Below, piece after piece: positions 1 through 8,736 of a DNA stretch of 64,000 nucleotides; the stretch's first letter is position 1; each line of letters opens with the position of its first letter. The stretch comes from an uncultured bacterium (lineage in GTDB: Bacteria > Cyanobacteriota > Vampirovibrionia > Gastranaerophilales > Gastranaerophilaceae): positions 5,678 to 69,677 of the forward strand of contig CAROLD010000008.1 of assembly GCA_949035555.1 (NCBI GenBank). Direction: 5' to 3'. Under the pieces are notes generated by a model. It was not told where the DNA came from and did not search any database. It worked only from the letters and a program-made list of their open reading frames with translations. A program made the position numbers and the translations under genes.

Positions 1-1277
1 GCTTTTTCATTGTACTCGTTCAAACGCTTTATATTAGCATTATAATCTTTAGGATTAATTTCAAATGAATACAAATAAACTGAATCATTATGAGAGTGCA
101 GAGAATATACATTCTCTAAACTCATTTGCGCATATTTCTTTATTAAATGTTTTTTATCATTTTTATCTGCTTCATCAACAAGACGGGTATCAAAGAATTG
201 AATATATGTAGGTCTTTTCGAATCATAGTCTTTATTATTTGAAATTGTAACCCTACCGTCAGACTGTTGATTATAATTATATGGTGAGTTTACAACTTTG
301 TGAGAAATATATTCTTTATTTTTTACAAAAACCCCCATTGAAAGCGGACTATCTTTAAGTCCTGGAGCTTTGAACCAATTATAATATGGAGACTCCACAC
401 CCCATTTGAGCATATGCTTGAAGTGAATTCCCTGAAGCCCTTCGTTTACGAATGCACCATCAGAGACAAAATTCAACCCATGAGCAAACATTTTTCTCTG
501 TAATGATGCAAAGTTATTGATATTACCTAATGAACTTGCCATCTGCATACAGTTTTTATTCCAATAAGCATGTGCAGTAAAGTCATCATCCGTAAATACA
601 GGGAGCGAAATAATTCTATTATACATATCATATTCGCCCTTATCAACAGCATACTCCAACCCGGCAAGGGTTCCGCCGAAGCGGTTTGAAATAGTTTTAA
701 TACCTTTTTGTGCTCTGCGGATAAGATTTGTATCATCTACAATAATGTTTTTATCATTATAAACTTTACCAACTTTTTGCGAATCAATAATAACAAGCTT
801 CATTGAACCGCCGCGGGAAAGATGAGAAGTTGTCGGAAGATGAAGATTATAAATTGCACCTCCGTCATTTCTGGAATTGCGAAAATCCAGAACATTCCCT
901 GCATCAACCATCGTCTCGTGATACTTTGTCTCTTTATTTTTCAAAACATAGTGATATGCGAAAGGAGTATTGTCATCAATACCAAAAACTCGTGACATAT
1001 CTACACGGTTTGGTCCGGCTTTCAGTTGATAAACCCCGTTTTGACTGTTTTTAGGATAAATTCTTTTTTCTGTAAAATAATTATTTCTGCCATTTGTTTT
1101 ATCAACTCCGACAGAATAAACTTCTAAAAATAATTCTTCTTTATCGGGGTCAAAAACATATCCGAATTCATAATTTTTAAAACCTTTATCAGATTTTACG
1201 GTTTTTATCCCCTCAAATGATAACTCTTTTTTACTATTGGTAACTTTTTCCTGATTTAAAACTAAACTAACTTTCAC
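1..1277 (-). CDS. GH13-like alpha-glucan-active protein, 5' part only (C-terminus lies beyond the left edge)
   Basis: An open frame of 425 codons with no stop runs from a GTG at 1277 off the left edge. A clean AAGGAG ribosome-binding site lies about 7 bases upstream of the GTG. The first 120 residues look like a beta-sandwich of the kind that precedes GH13 catalytic domains. Next comes a stretch resembling the start of a GH13 barrel: FGGTLAGLEY, then PVFTDDDFTAHAYW, then GLNFVSDGAFVNEG, which sits where GH13 region I (D-x-x-x-x-N-H) would be. In this reading the usual His after Asn is Glu, so activity is uncertain. The N-terminus carries LSFEG at residues 19-23, a motif shared with six other proteins here. 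There is no signal peptide. Assignment to GH13 is by eye and moderate; the catalytic Asp and Glu would be in the missing part. Confidence 0.6.
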   Translation of the reverse strand, partial: MKVSLVLNQEKVTNSKKELSFEGIKTVKSDKGFKNYEFGYVFDPDKEELFLEVYSVGVDKTNGRNNYFTEKRIYPKNSQNGVYQLKAGPNRVDMSRVFGIDDNTPFAYHYVLKNKETKYHETMVDAGNVLDFRNSRNDGGAIYNLHLPTTSHLSRGGSMKLVIIDSQKVGKVYNDKNIIVDDTNLIRRAQKGIKTISNRFGGTLAGLEYAVDKGEYDMYNRIISLPVFTDDDFTAHAYWNKNCMQMASSLGNINNFASLQRKMFAHGLNFVSDGAFVNEGLQGIHFKHMLKWGVESPYYNWFKAPGLKDSPLSMGVFVKNKEYISHKVVNSPYNYNQQSDGRVTISNNKDYDSKRPTYIQFFDTRLVDEADKNDKKHLIKKYAQMSLENVYSLHSHNDSVYLYSFEINPKDYNANIKRLNEYNEK

Positions 1278-1453
1278 AAAATACTCCTTAGCTTCAATTA
1301 TAACAATCATAAAGAAAAAATTTTGTTACCCGCCCCGACATTATTAAGAAAATTTTACAAATAAGATAAATAATTATGTTTTACTTATTTTTTGACTATA
1401 ATATGGAGTGTAGCGAATACAATTATTGTGTTCGAGAAATCAAGGAGAATATG

Positions 1454-2722
1454 ATGGTAATGACTGAAATAAAGTGTGACATTAAAGATATCAGCCTTGC
1501 TGAACAAGGCAAAAAACAGATTGATTGGGCATTTAAAGATATGCCGGTTTTGAAATCAATCAGAAAAAGATTTATGGAAGAATTACCTTTTAAAGGTTTA
1601 AAATTATCTGCATGCGTCCACGTAACAAAAGAAACTGCGGCATTATGTACCGTAATGCAAGCTGGCGGAGCAGATGCAGTTCTTGTTGCTTCAAATCCTT
1701 TGTCAACTCAGGATGACGTTGCAGCTGCACTTGTAAAATACTATAATATTCCGGTATTTGCAGTTGCGGGAGAAAGCGTTGAGCAATATAAATCACACAT
1801 TCAGGAAGCAATTAACCATAATCCGGATATTATTATTGATGATGGTTGCGACATGGTTTCTACAATTCATGCTCAAAGACCTGACTTAATCAGCAAAATA
1901 ATCGGTTCTACAGAAGAAACCACAACCGGAATTATCAGACTTCAAGCAATGGAAGCTCAAGGAACTTTAGGCTTCCCTGCGGTGGGCGTAAATACAAGCT
2001 TGACAAAACACTTATATGATAACCGCTATGGAACAGGACAAAGTTCTTTTGACGGAGTTATGAGAGCGGCAAATATTTTAGTTGCAGGTAAAACAGTTGT
2101 TGTTTCTGGATATGGATGGTGTGGTAAAGGCGTTGCCCTTAGAGCTAAAGCCTTGGGTGCAAACGTAATTGTATGTGAGGTTGATCCTCTAAAAGCTCTT
2201 GAAGCGGCAATGGAAGGCTATAGAGTTATGCCAATTGAAAAGGCAGCTCTTGAAGGTGATATTTTCTTAACAGTCACCGGAGATAAACACGTTATTGATG
2301 TTAAACATCTTCTTTCAATGAAAGATGGCGCATTTGTAGGTAATGTTGGTCACTTTGATTGGGAAGTTAATGTAGGTGATTTAAAAGCATATACTACTGA
2401 AATTAAACAAATTAGACCAAGCCTTGAAGAATATGTTCTTAACAACGGTAAATCAATTTATGTGCTTGCAGAAGGCAGATTGGTTAACTTAGTTGCAGCG
2501 GAAGGTCACCCTGCAAGCGTTATGGATATGAGTTTTGCAAATCAGGCACTTGGTATTGAATTCCTTGTTAAAAATCAAGGCAAATTAGAAAATAAATTAT
2601 ACACTCTTCCGCACGAAGTTGATGTTAAAATTGCAGAATTAAAACTTCAATCTATGGGTATTGAAATTGATACATTAACAAAAGAACAGGAAGAATATTT
2701 AAACAGCTGGAATATCGGCTAG
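1454..2722 (+). CDS. ahcY: Adenosylhomocysteinase (SAH hydrolase)
   Basis: Splits S-adenosylhomocysteine into adenosine and homocysteine, recycling the by-product of SAM-dependent methylation in the cytoplasm. Family signatures are clear: DAVLVASNPLSTQDD in the N-terminal part, DDGCDMV, the NAD-binding Rossmann loop VSGYGWCGKG, and GNVGHFDWEVN. At 422 residues it is near the short, archaeal/Thermotoga-like size, and it ends in EYLNSWNIG rather than the KPxxYRY tail of longer forms. The frame opens at 1376, but AAGGAG at 1442-1447 places translation at the ATG ATG at 1451/1454; I chose 1454 for its 6-base spacing. A TATAAT at 1397-1402 could be the -10 box, with no convincing -35. It is transcribed away from the partial GH13-like gene, and the 176 bases between them hold nothing else I can support. 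Confidence 0.95.
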   Translation: MVMTEIKCDIKDISLAEQGKKQIDWAFKDMPVLKSIRKRFMEELPFKGLKLSACVHVTKETAALCTVMQAGGADAVLVASNPLSTQDDVAAALVKYYNIPVFAVAGESVEQYKSHIQEAINHNPDIIIDDGCDMVSTIHAQRPDLISKIIGSTEETTTGIIRLQAMEAQGTLGFPAVGVNTSLTKHLYDNRYGTGQSSFDGVMRAANILVAGKTVVVSGYGWCGKGVALRAKALGANVIVCEVDPLKALEAAMEGYRVMPIEKAALEGDIFLTVTGDKHVIDVKHLLSMKDGAFVGNVGHFDWEVNVGDLKAYTTEIKQIRPSLEEYVLNNGKSIYVLAEGRLVNLVAAEGHPASVMDMSFANQALGIEFLVKNQGKLENKLYTLPHEVDVKIAELKLQSMGIEIDTLTKEQEEYLNSWNIG

Positions 2723-2753
2723 TAATAAAATTTTCAAATCAACTCCGAAAACT

Positions 2754-2790
2754 ACAGCCCTTGAAAAATTTCAAGGGCTGTTTGTTATTA
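2754..2790. terminator. Bidirectional intrinsic terminator between ahcY and the TerC gene
   Basis: A perfect stem ACAGCCCTTGAAA/TTTCAAGGGCTGT is followed by a T-rich run. It lies between two convergent genes and overlaps the stop of the minus-strand gene. Confidence 0.85.
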
Positions 2791-3834
2791 TTTATTTTGT
2801 TCTAGTTTTTTATTATGAACAATAGATGATATCAAAGCCGCAACAATAAAGAATAAACCAATTAAGCCTGTTATAACTTCAGGTATTTCCTTAACTGTTG
2901 TGATAAGCATAATTACAGCCAAAGCACCGATTGCCCAGTGTGCTCCGTGCTCTAGATATAGAAATTTAGCAAGGGTTTTTGTTTCGACAAGCATGATGGT
3001 CAAAGATCTTACAAACATTGCACCGATTGCAAGACCAATTGTAATGATAATTACATCATTACTCAGGGCAAAAGCTCCAAGAACCCCGTCTAAAGAGAAT
3101 GATGCATCAATTAATTCAAGATATATAAAACTAATTAATCCAGTACATTTGACAGCATCTGAAGCACATTTTGCAACACGCATTTCTTCATGTTTTTCAA
3201 GATAATGCGCAACACCGTCAATTGCAAGAAAAGTTACAATACCCGCAATACCTGAAATCATTACAGGAATTTTTACTTCTTCAGGCATAAAGGATTGCAG
3301 AAAGAGTACAATTACCAAAGAAAGAATTATTTCTATGCCTTTTACATGGTCAAGATGTGAAAGCGGTGCTTCTATAAATTTAATCCAATGCACTTCTTTT
3401 TCATGATTAAAGAAGTATGTAAGAAACAGCATTATCAAAAACAAACCGCCGAAAGTTACGATAGGTGCATGAGTTTCATGCAGGTAATGAGCATATTTAG
3501 CCGAATCTGTCAATGCAATATTTGCAACAGTCAGCATATCTAATTTGGCAAATATTGCAACAACTAATATCGGAAATAAAAATCTCATTCCAAATACGGC
3601 AATCGCAATACCCCATGTTAAAAATCTATGTCTCCACACTTCAGACATATGTTCAAGTTTCATCGCATTAACAACAGCATTATCAAAAGATAAACTTGTC
3701 TCAAGCACTGCCAGAATTGATGCTATAAAAACACTCATTAAGCCGGCTCCCGGGTGTATATGTTCTCCCCAGAAATATGCGGCAACAAGTCCAACAACAG
3801 TAAGAAAATATGAACCTAAAAAATATTTATGCAT
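2788..3834 (-). CDS. TerC-superfamily integral membrane protein (DUF475 type)
   Basis: A polytopic membrane protein with about eight to nine hydrophobic segments. The N-terminal region has LETSLSFDNAVVNA followed by RFLTWGIAIAVFGMRFLFP, the hallmark of the DUF475 branch of the TerC family; a second acidic helix pair is at LELIDASFSLDGVLGAFA. TerC proteins are linked to metal-ion homeostasis (manganese or tellurite phenotypes), but the DUF475 branch has no settled substrate. The frame extends to 3867, but GAGAGG six bases before the ATG at 3834 fixes the start there and gives 348 residues beginning MHKYFLG. It follows the two exported proteins on the same strand but is separated from them by a strong hairpin, so it is probably its own unit. 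Confidence 0.85.
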   Translation of the reverse strand: MHKYFLGSYFLTVVGLVAAYFWGEHIHPGAGLMSVFIASILAVLETSLSFDNAVVNAMKLEHMSEVWRHRFLTWGIAIAVFGMRFLFPILVVAIFAKLDMLTVANIALTDSAKYAHYLHETHAPIVTFGGLFLIMLFLTYFFNHEKEVHWIKFIEAPLSHLDHVKGIEIILSLVIVLFLQSFMPEEVKIPVMISGIAGIVTFLAIDGVAHYLEKHEEMRVAKCASDAVKCTGLISFIYLELIDASFSLDGVLGAFALSNDVIIITIGLAIGAMFVRSLTIMLVETKTLAKFLYLEHGAHWAIGALAVIMLITTVKEIPEVITGLIGLFFIVAALISSIVHNKKLEQNK

Positions 3835-3856
3835 AATATACCTCTCTTTAAAATTA

Positions 3857-3889
3857 AACCAGTACACTAATGAATTTAGTGTACTGGTT
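3857..3889 (-). terminator. Intrinsic terminator after the exported-protein pair
   Basis: The stem AACCAGTACACTAA/TTTAGTGTACTGGTT is followed on the minus strand by TTTAATTTTAA. It separates the gene ending at 3905 from the TerC gene. Confidence 0.75.
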
Positions 3890-3904
3890 AGTCTATAATT
3901 AAAA

Positions 3905-4318
3905 TTAGTTCATATCGCTTACGCTTGGAACATAATATTGAAATGTATCGGGACCGTTATCAGGGAAAACTAACAAGAACGGCTGATTTTGTCTAATTAA
4001 GCCCGCTTTACCCTTATATGTTGCAGGGAATTCTTTTTCAATAGGCAGACTTTCTTCCTGAAAGTTAACATAACTTACCGGAATAAATACAAATCCGCCA
4101 TTTTGAGCAGCAACTTTTCCGGTAACCTGAAAACCCTGAAATAACATTAAGTCATAATCAAGTCTTGTATTAGCATTCATTTGCACATGTAAAACCTGAG
4201 GCGGGTTAGCCGCATTGAAATCTTCTAATGCTGAAACCTGAACGGTTTTAGCTTCTACTGATGACATCAAGCTCATAGAAAGAACCAGTCCTGCAAATGC
4301 AATTAATAATTTTTTCAT
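3905..4318 (-). CDS. Exported beta-rich protein, smaller member of a tandem paralogous pair
   Basis: A 137-residue protein with a signal peptide (MKK, hydrophobic core, cleavage near VEA-KT). The mature part starts VQVSALEDFNAANPP, which matches VEVESLSVFSTANPP in the neighbour, so the two are tandem paralogues. The rest is predicted beta-rich, with FQGFQVTGKV resembling the G-x-x-x-x-G-x-V strand of VirB10-like domains. No catalytic motif is visible. AAGGAG lies 10 bases before the ATG. It sits 37 bases after its paralogue and is probably cotranscribed with it. Function unknown; likely periplasmic or envelope. Confidence 0.75.
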   Translation of the reverse strand: MKKLLIAFAGLVLSMSLMSSVEAKTVQVSALEDFNAANPPQVLHVQMNANTRLDYDLMLFQGFQVTGKVAAQNGGFVFIPVSYVNFQEESLPIEKEFPATYKGKAGLIRQNQPFLLVFPDNGPDTFQYYVPSVSDMN

Positions 4319-4355
4319 CTTTCATTTACTCCTTTTCTATAGTATTTGTATTAAT

Positions 4356-4958
4356 TTATTCTTTTTCGTCTATATCTTTTACTTTTTCAGGTTTTGGAAA
4401 TTTGAGATAAAACACTTGTGATTGTTTGATTTCGATATCTTCACCCTTATTTGCCAGTGATAACGGGGAGGCTTCATATACAGAAACTACTGATGATTTC
4501 AGCCTGTTGTCTTCTTCGTTTTTCACTGCGCCTTCGACTGCCGCAACCCCCATTGATAAGCCTTTGACAAAGTAATTCCCGACACCTAATGCCGCATTCT
4601 TTGCTGCCTGCCCTTTATCAATCGGTTCTGTATATGATGCTGTGATATCTTGAGAGACTTTGTGTGACATTCCGTCTAAATCGGTATAGGATTTAAGTTT
4701 AAACGAAAAATCTGCATCTCTTTTCAGTCTTTTAGGACTTTTTACATCAACTAAATCGCCATTTAGAGTCGTACCCATATCTAAGATTAACTCATCAGAT
4801 AATTCCAGCGGTTCTGCTAATTTGATTGTAATTGATGCCGGAGGATTTGCCGTAGAGAATACACTTAACGACTCAACCTCAACGGTTTGCGCATATGTTT
4901 TTCCAAACATAGCGGACAATAACATTAAAAAAACAAAATATAAAATTTTTTGCTTCAT
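4356..4958 (-). CDS. Exported VirB10-like beta-domain protein with a glycine/alanine-rich segment
   Basis: A 200-residue protein with a signal peptide (MKQKILYFVFLMLLSAMFG, cleavage near TYA-QT). The frame extends to 5048, but that would overlap the uvrA stop and give no signal peptide, so I start at the ATG at 4958, after GGTGAT. Order of parts: the VEVESL/ANPP block, GTTLNGDLVDVKSPKRLK, a hydrophobic Gly/Ala-rich stretch near residues 115-140, and a closing strand SQVFYLKF. This order (aperture strand, G-x-x-x-x-G-x-V strand, glycine-rich insertion, final strand) resembles the C-terminal domain of VirB10/TrbI proteins and is shared with the proteins at 23273 and 23962. No secretion-system genes are nearby, so the likeness is structural only. 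Confidence 0.7.
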   Translation of the reverse strand: MKQKILYFVFLMLLSAMFGKTYAQTVEVESLSVFSTANPPASITIKLAEPLELSDELILDMGTTLNGDLVDVKSPKRLKRDADFSFKLKSYTDLDGMSHKVSQDITASYTEPIDKGQAAKNAALGVGNYFVKGLSMGVAAVEGAVKNEEDNRLKSSVVSVYEASPLSLANKGEDIEIKQSQVFYLKFPKPEKVKDIDEKE

Positions 4959-5022
4959 TTTATCACCATCCATAGAAATTATCATAGCAAATTTTAAAAG
5001 AAATATCAAATATTCAATAATA

Positions 5023-7857
5023 TCAAGCCTTTTTAAGATATTTAGCAAGATATTTGCCAGTATAAGATTCTTTACAATTCATAATATCTTCCGGAGAACC
5101 GCAGACAACAATTTGACCGCCGTCAACACCGCCTTCCGGTCCTAAATCTATAATATGATCGGCAATTTTGATTAAATCAAGATTATGTTCAATCATAAGG
5201 ATTGTATTTCCTTGATCGGCAAGAGCTTGAAGAATTTTTGCAAGCTTGTCCAAATCAGCCCAGTGAAGTCCAACTGACGGTTCGTCAAGCAAATATAAAG
5301 TTTTACCAGTAGAACGTTTATTAAGTTCTGACGCAAGTTTAATTCTTTGCGCCTCTCCTCCGGAAAGTGTGGTAGCGCTCTGCCCCAGTTTCATATAATC
5401 AAGACCTACATCATTCAAGGTTTGAAGTTTATTTTTTATTGCAGGAATACTGTCAAAGAATTCAAGAGCCTCTTTAACACTCATATCAAGCACATCCGCA
5501 ATAGTTTTGCCTTTGTATTTAACTTCTAAAGTTTCACGGTTATATCGTCTGCCTTTACAAATATCACACTTCACATAGACATCTGACAGGAAATTCATTT
5601 CTATTTTCAATAACCCGTCGCCTTTGCAGGCTTCACATCGTCCGCCTTTAACGTTAAAACTAAATCTTCCCGGCTTATATCCGCGGACTTTTGATTCGTT
5701 AGTTTTGGCAAATAAATCACGAATTGGTGTAAACACATCAGTATATGTAGCAGGGTTAGAACGAGGAGTTCTGCCTATTGGAGATTGGTCAATATCAATT
5801 ATTTTATCAATATTTTCAAATCCTGTAATCTCATCAACCCCTTGTGGTTTAGGTTTATTCTTACGAAGCTTATGAATTGCATATTCATATAAAAGCTCCT
5901 GCATAAGAGTTGACTTACCGCTTCCTGAAACACCAGTAAGTACAACAATTTTACCAAGAGGAATTTCAACATCCACATTTTTTAAATTATTCAAATGAGC
6001 ATTTTTAATCTGCAAGAAATGTCCGTTACCATCCCTGATTTTATCCGGAATTGGTATAAACTTTTCTCCGCTTAAATATTTACCAGTTATGGATTTTTTA
6101 GCTGAAATGATATCATCAACAGAACCTTGCGCAATAATTTCACCGCCTGCAACCCCAGCACGCGGACCGATATCAACAATATAATCAGCACTTCTGATTG
6201 TATCTTCATCGTGTTCAACAACAATCAAAGTATTGCCAAGATTGCGAAGTTTAAATAAAGTTTTGATAAGCATATCATTATCTCGTTGATGCAGACCGAT
6301 TGAAGGTTCATCCAAAACATACAAAACACCGCTTAGTCCGCTACCGATTTGAGAGGCAAGACGAATACGCTGAGATTCACCGCCTGACAATGTTCCTGCC
6401 ATACGAGCCAAATCCAGATAATGCAAACCAACATCAATCAAAAACTTTAATCGTGCACGAATTTCATCCAAAATTTGTTTAGCTATCTTTAATTGGTACT
6501 CGGTCAATTCAAGGTACAAATCTGTAATAAACTGAAATTCATCATCAATTGACATTTTAGTAAATTCAAAAATATTCTTATCTCGAATTTTTACAGCAAG
6601 CGGGAACGGTTTTAATCTCGCACCGCCGCAAGAAGGGCAAGGTTTTGCAACCATAAACTTTTCAATTTCTTCACGCCAGTAATCCCCTGAAGCATCATTA
6701 TATCGTTTCTCTAGAAACGGAATAACACCTACAAACGGTGAAATATTAGTTTGATATCTGTGTGTTCCAAACTGCTGAACCTTAATTTTTATAGCTTCTT
6801 TTGAACCGTATAAAATTATATCCTGATGCTCTTTTGACAATTTTTCAAAAGGAGTATCCATATCAATTTTGTACGCAGAACAGACAGAAGATAACAAATC
6901 ATGATAATAAGTTGTTGCACTTCTTGTTGCCCAGGCATATATTGCGCCTTCGTTTAAGGATTTTGTTTTATCCGGAACAACCAAATCCGGATCTACAATA
7001 AAATCAGCTCCTAATCCGGCGCAACGCTCACAGGCTCCATACGGCGCATTAAATGAAAATATACGCGGGGTTAATTCTTCAAAACTCAAATTACAGTCAG
7101 GGCAGGCAAGTTTTTCGGAGAAAACAATTTCTTTATCTCCTACAACATCCACAATCATAATACCGTCTGATTTTTTCAATGCAATTTGAACACTGTCAGC
7201 AATTCTTGATGATGCGCTATCTTTTACTACAATTCGGTCAACAACTATACTTATATCGTGTTTTTTGGTCTTTGCAAGTTCAATCTCGTCTTCGTCGAGA
7301 TTATAAACTTCTCCATCGACCTTAACTCTGACAAAACCTTCCTGTCTTAATTCTTCAAAAAGGGAGGAGTATTCACCTTTTTTACCGCGCACTATAGGTG
7401 CAAGAATTTGAATTTTTATACCTTCTCCCAGTTGAATAATTTTATTAACAATTTCATCCAGAGTTTGGGGTTTAATCTTTTTTCCACAACCTGGACAATA
7501 AGGTACACCGACTCGCGCATACAAAAGTCTTAAATAATCATAAATTTCAGTAATAGTACCAACAGTTGAACGCGGGTTGTTACTTTTTGATTTCTGATCA
7601 ATTGAAATTGCAGGTGAAAGCCCGTCTATATATTCAACATTAGGCTTATCCATCTGCCCTAAGAATTGTCTTGCATAAGTGGATAAACTTTCAATATAAC
7701 GTCTTTGTCCTTCTGCAAAAATTGTGTCAAAAGCTAGCGAACTCTTACCTGAGCCGGAAACTCCCGTAAATACAACAAGTTCATTCTTGGGGATTTCAAG
7801 TGATACATTTTTTAAATTATGCTCTTTTGCTCCGACTATTTTAATCTTATCTGCCAT
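5023..7857 (-). CDS. uvrA: Excinuclease ABC subunit A
   Basis: DNA damage sensor of nucleotide excision repair; as a dimer it loads UvrB on lesions. At 944 residues it is full length. Both ATPase halves are present: Walker A GVSGSGKSS near residue 31 and GVSGSGKST near 640, with signatures LSGGESQRIRLASQ and LSGGEAQRIKLASE, each followed by LDEPS. Zinc-binding modules are seen at CPGCGKK, CPDC...CERC and CEACKGDG...CDICKGR. The start MADKIKIVGAKEHNLKNV matches the family, although I see no good ribosome-binding site before it. It is transcribed away from the Asn-rich gene at 8012; uvrB and uvrC are not in the window. Confidence 0.97.
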   Translation of the reverse strand: MADKIKIVGAKEHNLKNVSLEIPKNELVVFTGVSGSGKSSLAFDTIFAEGQRRYIESLSTYARQFLGQMDKPNVEYIDGLSPAISIDQKSKSNNPRSTVGTITEIYDYLRLLYARVGVPYCPGCGKKIKPQTLDEIVNKIIQLGEGIKIQILAPIVRGKKGEYSSLFEELRQEGFVRVKVDGEVYNLDEDEIELAKTKKHDISIVVDRIVVKDSASSRIADSVQIALKKSDGIMIVDVVGDKEIVFSEKLACPDCNLSFEELTPRIFSFNAPYGACERCAGLGADFIVDPDLVVPDKTKSLNEGAIYAWATRSATTYYHDLLSSVCSAYKIDMDTPFEKLSKEHQDIILYGSKEAIKIKVQQFGTHRYQTNISPFVGVIPFLEKRYNDASGDYWREEIEKFMVAKPCPSCGGARLKPFPLAVKIRDKNIFEFTKMSIDDEFQFITDLYLELTEYQLKIAKQILDEIRARLKFLIDVGLHYLDLARMAGTLSGGESQRIRLASQIGSGLSGVLYVLDEPSIGLHQRDNDMLIKTLFKLRNLGNTLIVVEHDEDTIRSADYIVDIGPRAGVAGGEIIAQGSVDDIISAKKSITGKYLSGEKFIPIPDKIRDGNGHFLQIKNAHLNNLKNVDVEIPLGKIVVLTGVSGSGKSTLMQELLYEYAIHKLRKNKPKPQGVDEITGFENIDKIIDIDQSPIGRTPRSNPATYTDVFTPIRDLFAKTNESKVRGYKPGRFSFNVKGGRCEACKGDGLLKIEMNFLSDVYVKCDICKGRRYNRETLEVKYKGKTIADVLDMSVKEALEFFDSIPAIKNKLQTLNDVGLDYMKLGQSATTLSGGEAQRIKLASELNKRSTGKTLYLLDEPSVGLHWADLDKLAKILQALADQGNTILMIEHNLDLIKIADHIIDLGPEGGVDGGQIVVCGSPEDIMNCKESYTGKYLAKYLKKA

Positions 7858-7922
7858 AACATCAATATTATGATACGAGAATAAAGTATTTTCAAATTTT
7901 TTATCTCTATATTTACTTTAAC

Positions 7923-7951
7923 TTTACAACTTTCAAAAAAAATGGTATAAT
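7923..7951 (+). promoter_or_regulatory. Sigma-70 type promoter for the Asn-rich gene
   Basis: A -35 TTTACA and a -10 TATAAT are separated by 17 bases, about 60 bases before the ATG at 8012. It lies in the divergent gap with uvrA. Confidence 0.7.
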
Positions 7952-8011
7952 AACTGTATTCTAGCCAACAATGAGTATTAAATATAACCTTTGAGAAAGG
8001 AAATATTTAAT

Positions 8012-8695
8012 ATGGGAAAAAAATCTAAATATCCTGATTATTCAACAGGAAACATCGTAGTCAACGGCAAAACTGTTGCAACTACACAAAGAGACAAAAA
8101 TAATAATATTGTAGGTTCCAGCTACAATATGTCAAATACCGAAAAAAATATTTATAACACTGTACAAAAAAATTTGTACAGTTCTTTAACGGATTTGTTT
8201 AGCGTTAGCAACAAACAGCGTCAGGAATGGACAAACCAAATTAATGCTTTAAAAACCCAAGGGGTAAAACAAATTGATAATATATACACCCCAATGGAAA
8301 CAAACCTAAGAAACAATATTGCAACCAGATTTGGCAACCTTGATAATTCGGTATTCTTGGACAACTTGAATAAAATTACAGATAAAAGAGCGGAGGCAGT
8401 TGCAGATTTAAGCAACAGTCTTGTAGCAACACAAGACCAACTGTATCAGCAAGAACTTGTTAACAGAATAAATAATATTTCATTCCTGAATAACTTAAAT
8501 GCAGCAATGAATAATAATATTCTAAACTATACGAATGCTGCTATGAATAATGCAACATCCGGAAACAATTATAACGGCAATGCATACAATGCAAATAACC
8601 AATCAAGCGGATTATGGACAATGTTAAACCAAAGTGCTAATACAATGGTTAATGCCGCAGGCACTGTCGCAAAATTTATGAATAAATCATCATAA
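8012..8695 (+). CDS. Asn-rich helical protein of unknown function
   Basis: A 227-residue protein with no signal peptide and no membrane segment. I start at the ATG at 8012 behind GAAAGG rather than at the TTG at 7991. The first 30 residues contain a short beta-hairpin-like repeat of GNIVVNGKTVATT and NNIVGSSYN. The middle (about 45-160) is amphipathic helix, and the last 70 residues are rich in Asn and Ala with repeated AAMNN. Low-complexity Asn content and a helical body suggest a structural or surface-associated role, but no family is recognised. It has its own promoter and terminator, so it is monocistronic. Confidence 0.7.
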   Translation: MGKKSKYPDYSTGNIVVNGKTVATTQRDKNNNIVGSSYNMSNTEKNIYNTVQKNLYSSLTDLFSVSNKQRQEWTNQINALKTQGVKQIDNIYTPMETNLRNNIATRFGNLDNSVFLDNLNKITDKRAEAVADLSNSLVATQDQLYQQELVNRINNISFLNNLNAAMNNNILNYTNAAMNNATSGNNYNGNAYNANNQSSGLWTMLNQSANTMVNAAGTVAKFMNKSS

Positions 8696-8705
8696 AAAAC
8701 TTTCG

Positions 8706-8736
8706 CAATCCGCGTATTAAACGCGGATTGTTTTTT
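8706..8736. terminator. Intrinsic terminator between convergent genes
   Basis: The stem CAATCCGCG/CGCGGATTG is followed by six T. It serves the Asn-rich gene and abuts the stop of the metzincin gene. Confidence 0.9.

Noticed and set aside
1278..1453. SAM or SAH riboswitch before ahcY
   Set aside because: The leader is short and AT-rich and shows no stable multi-stem structure.
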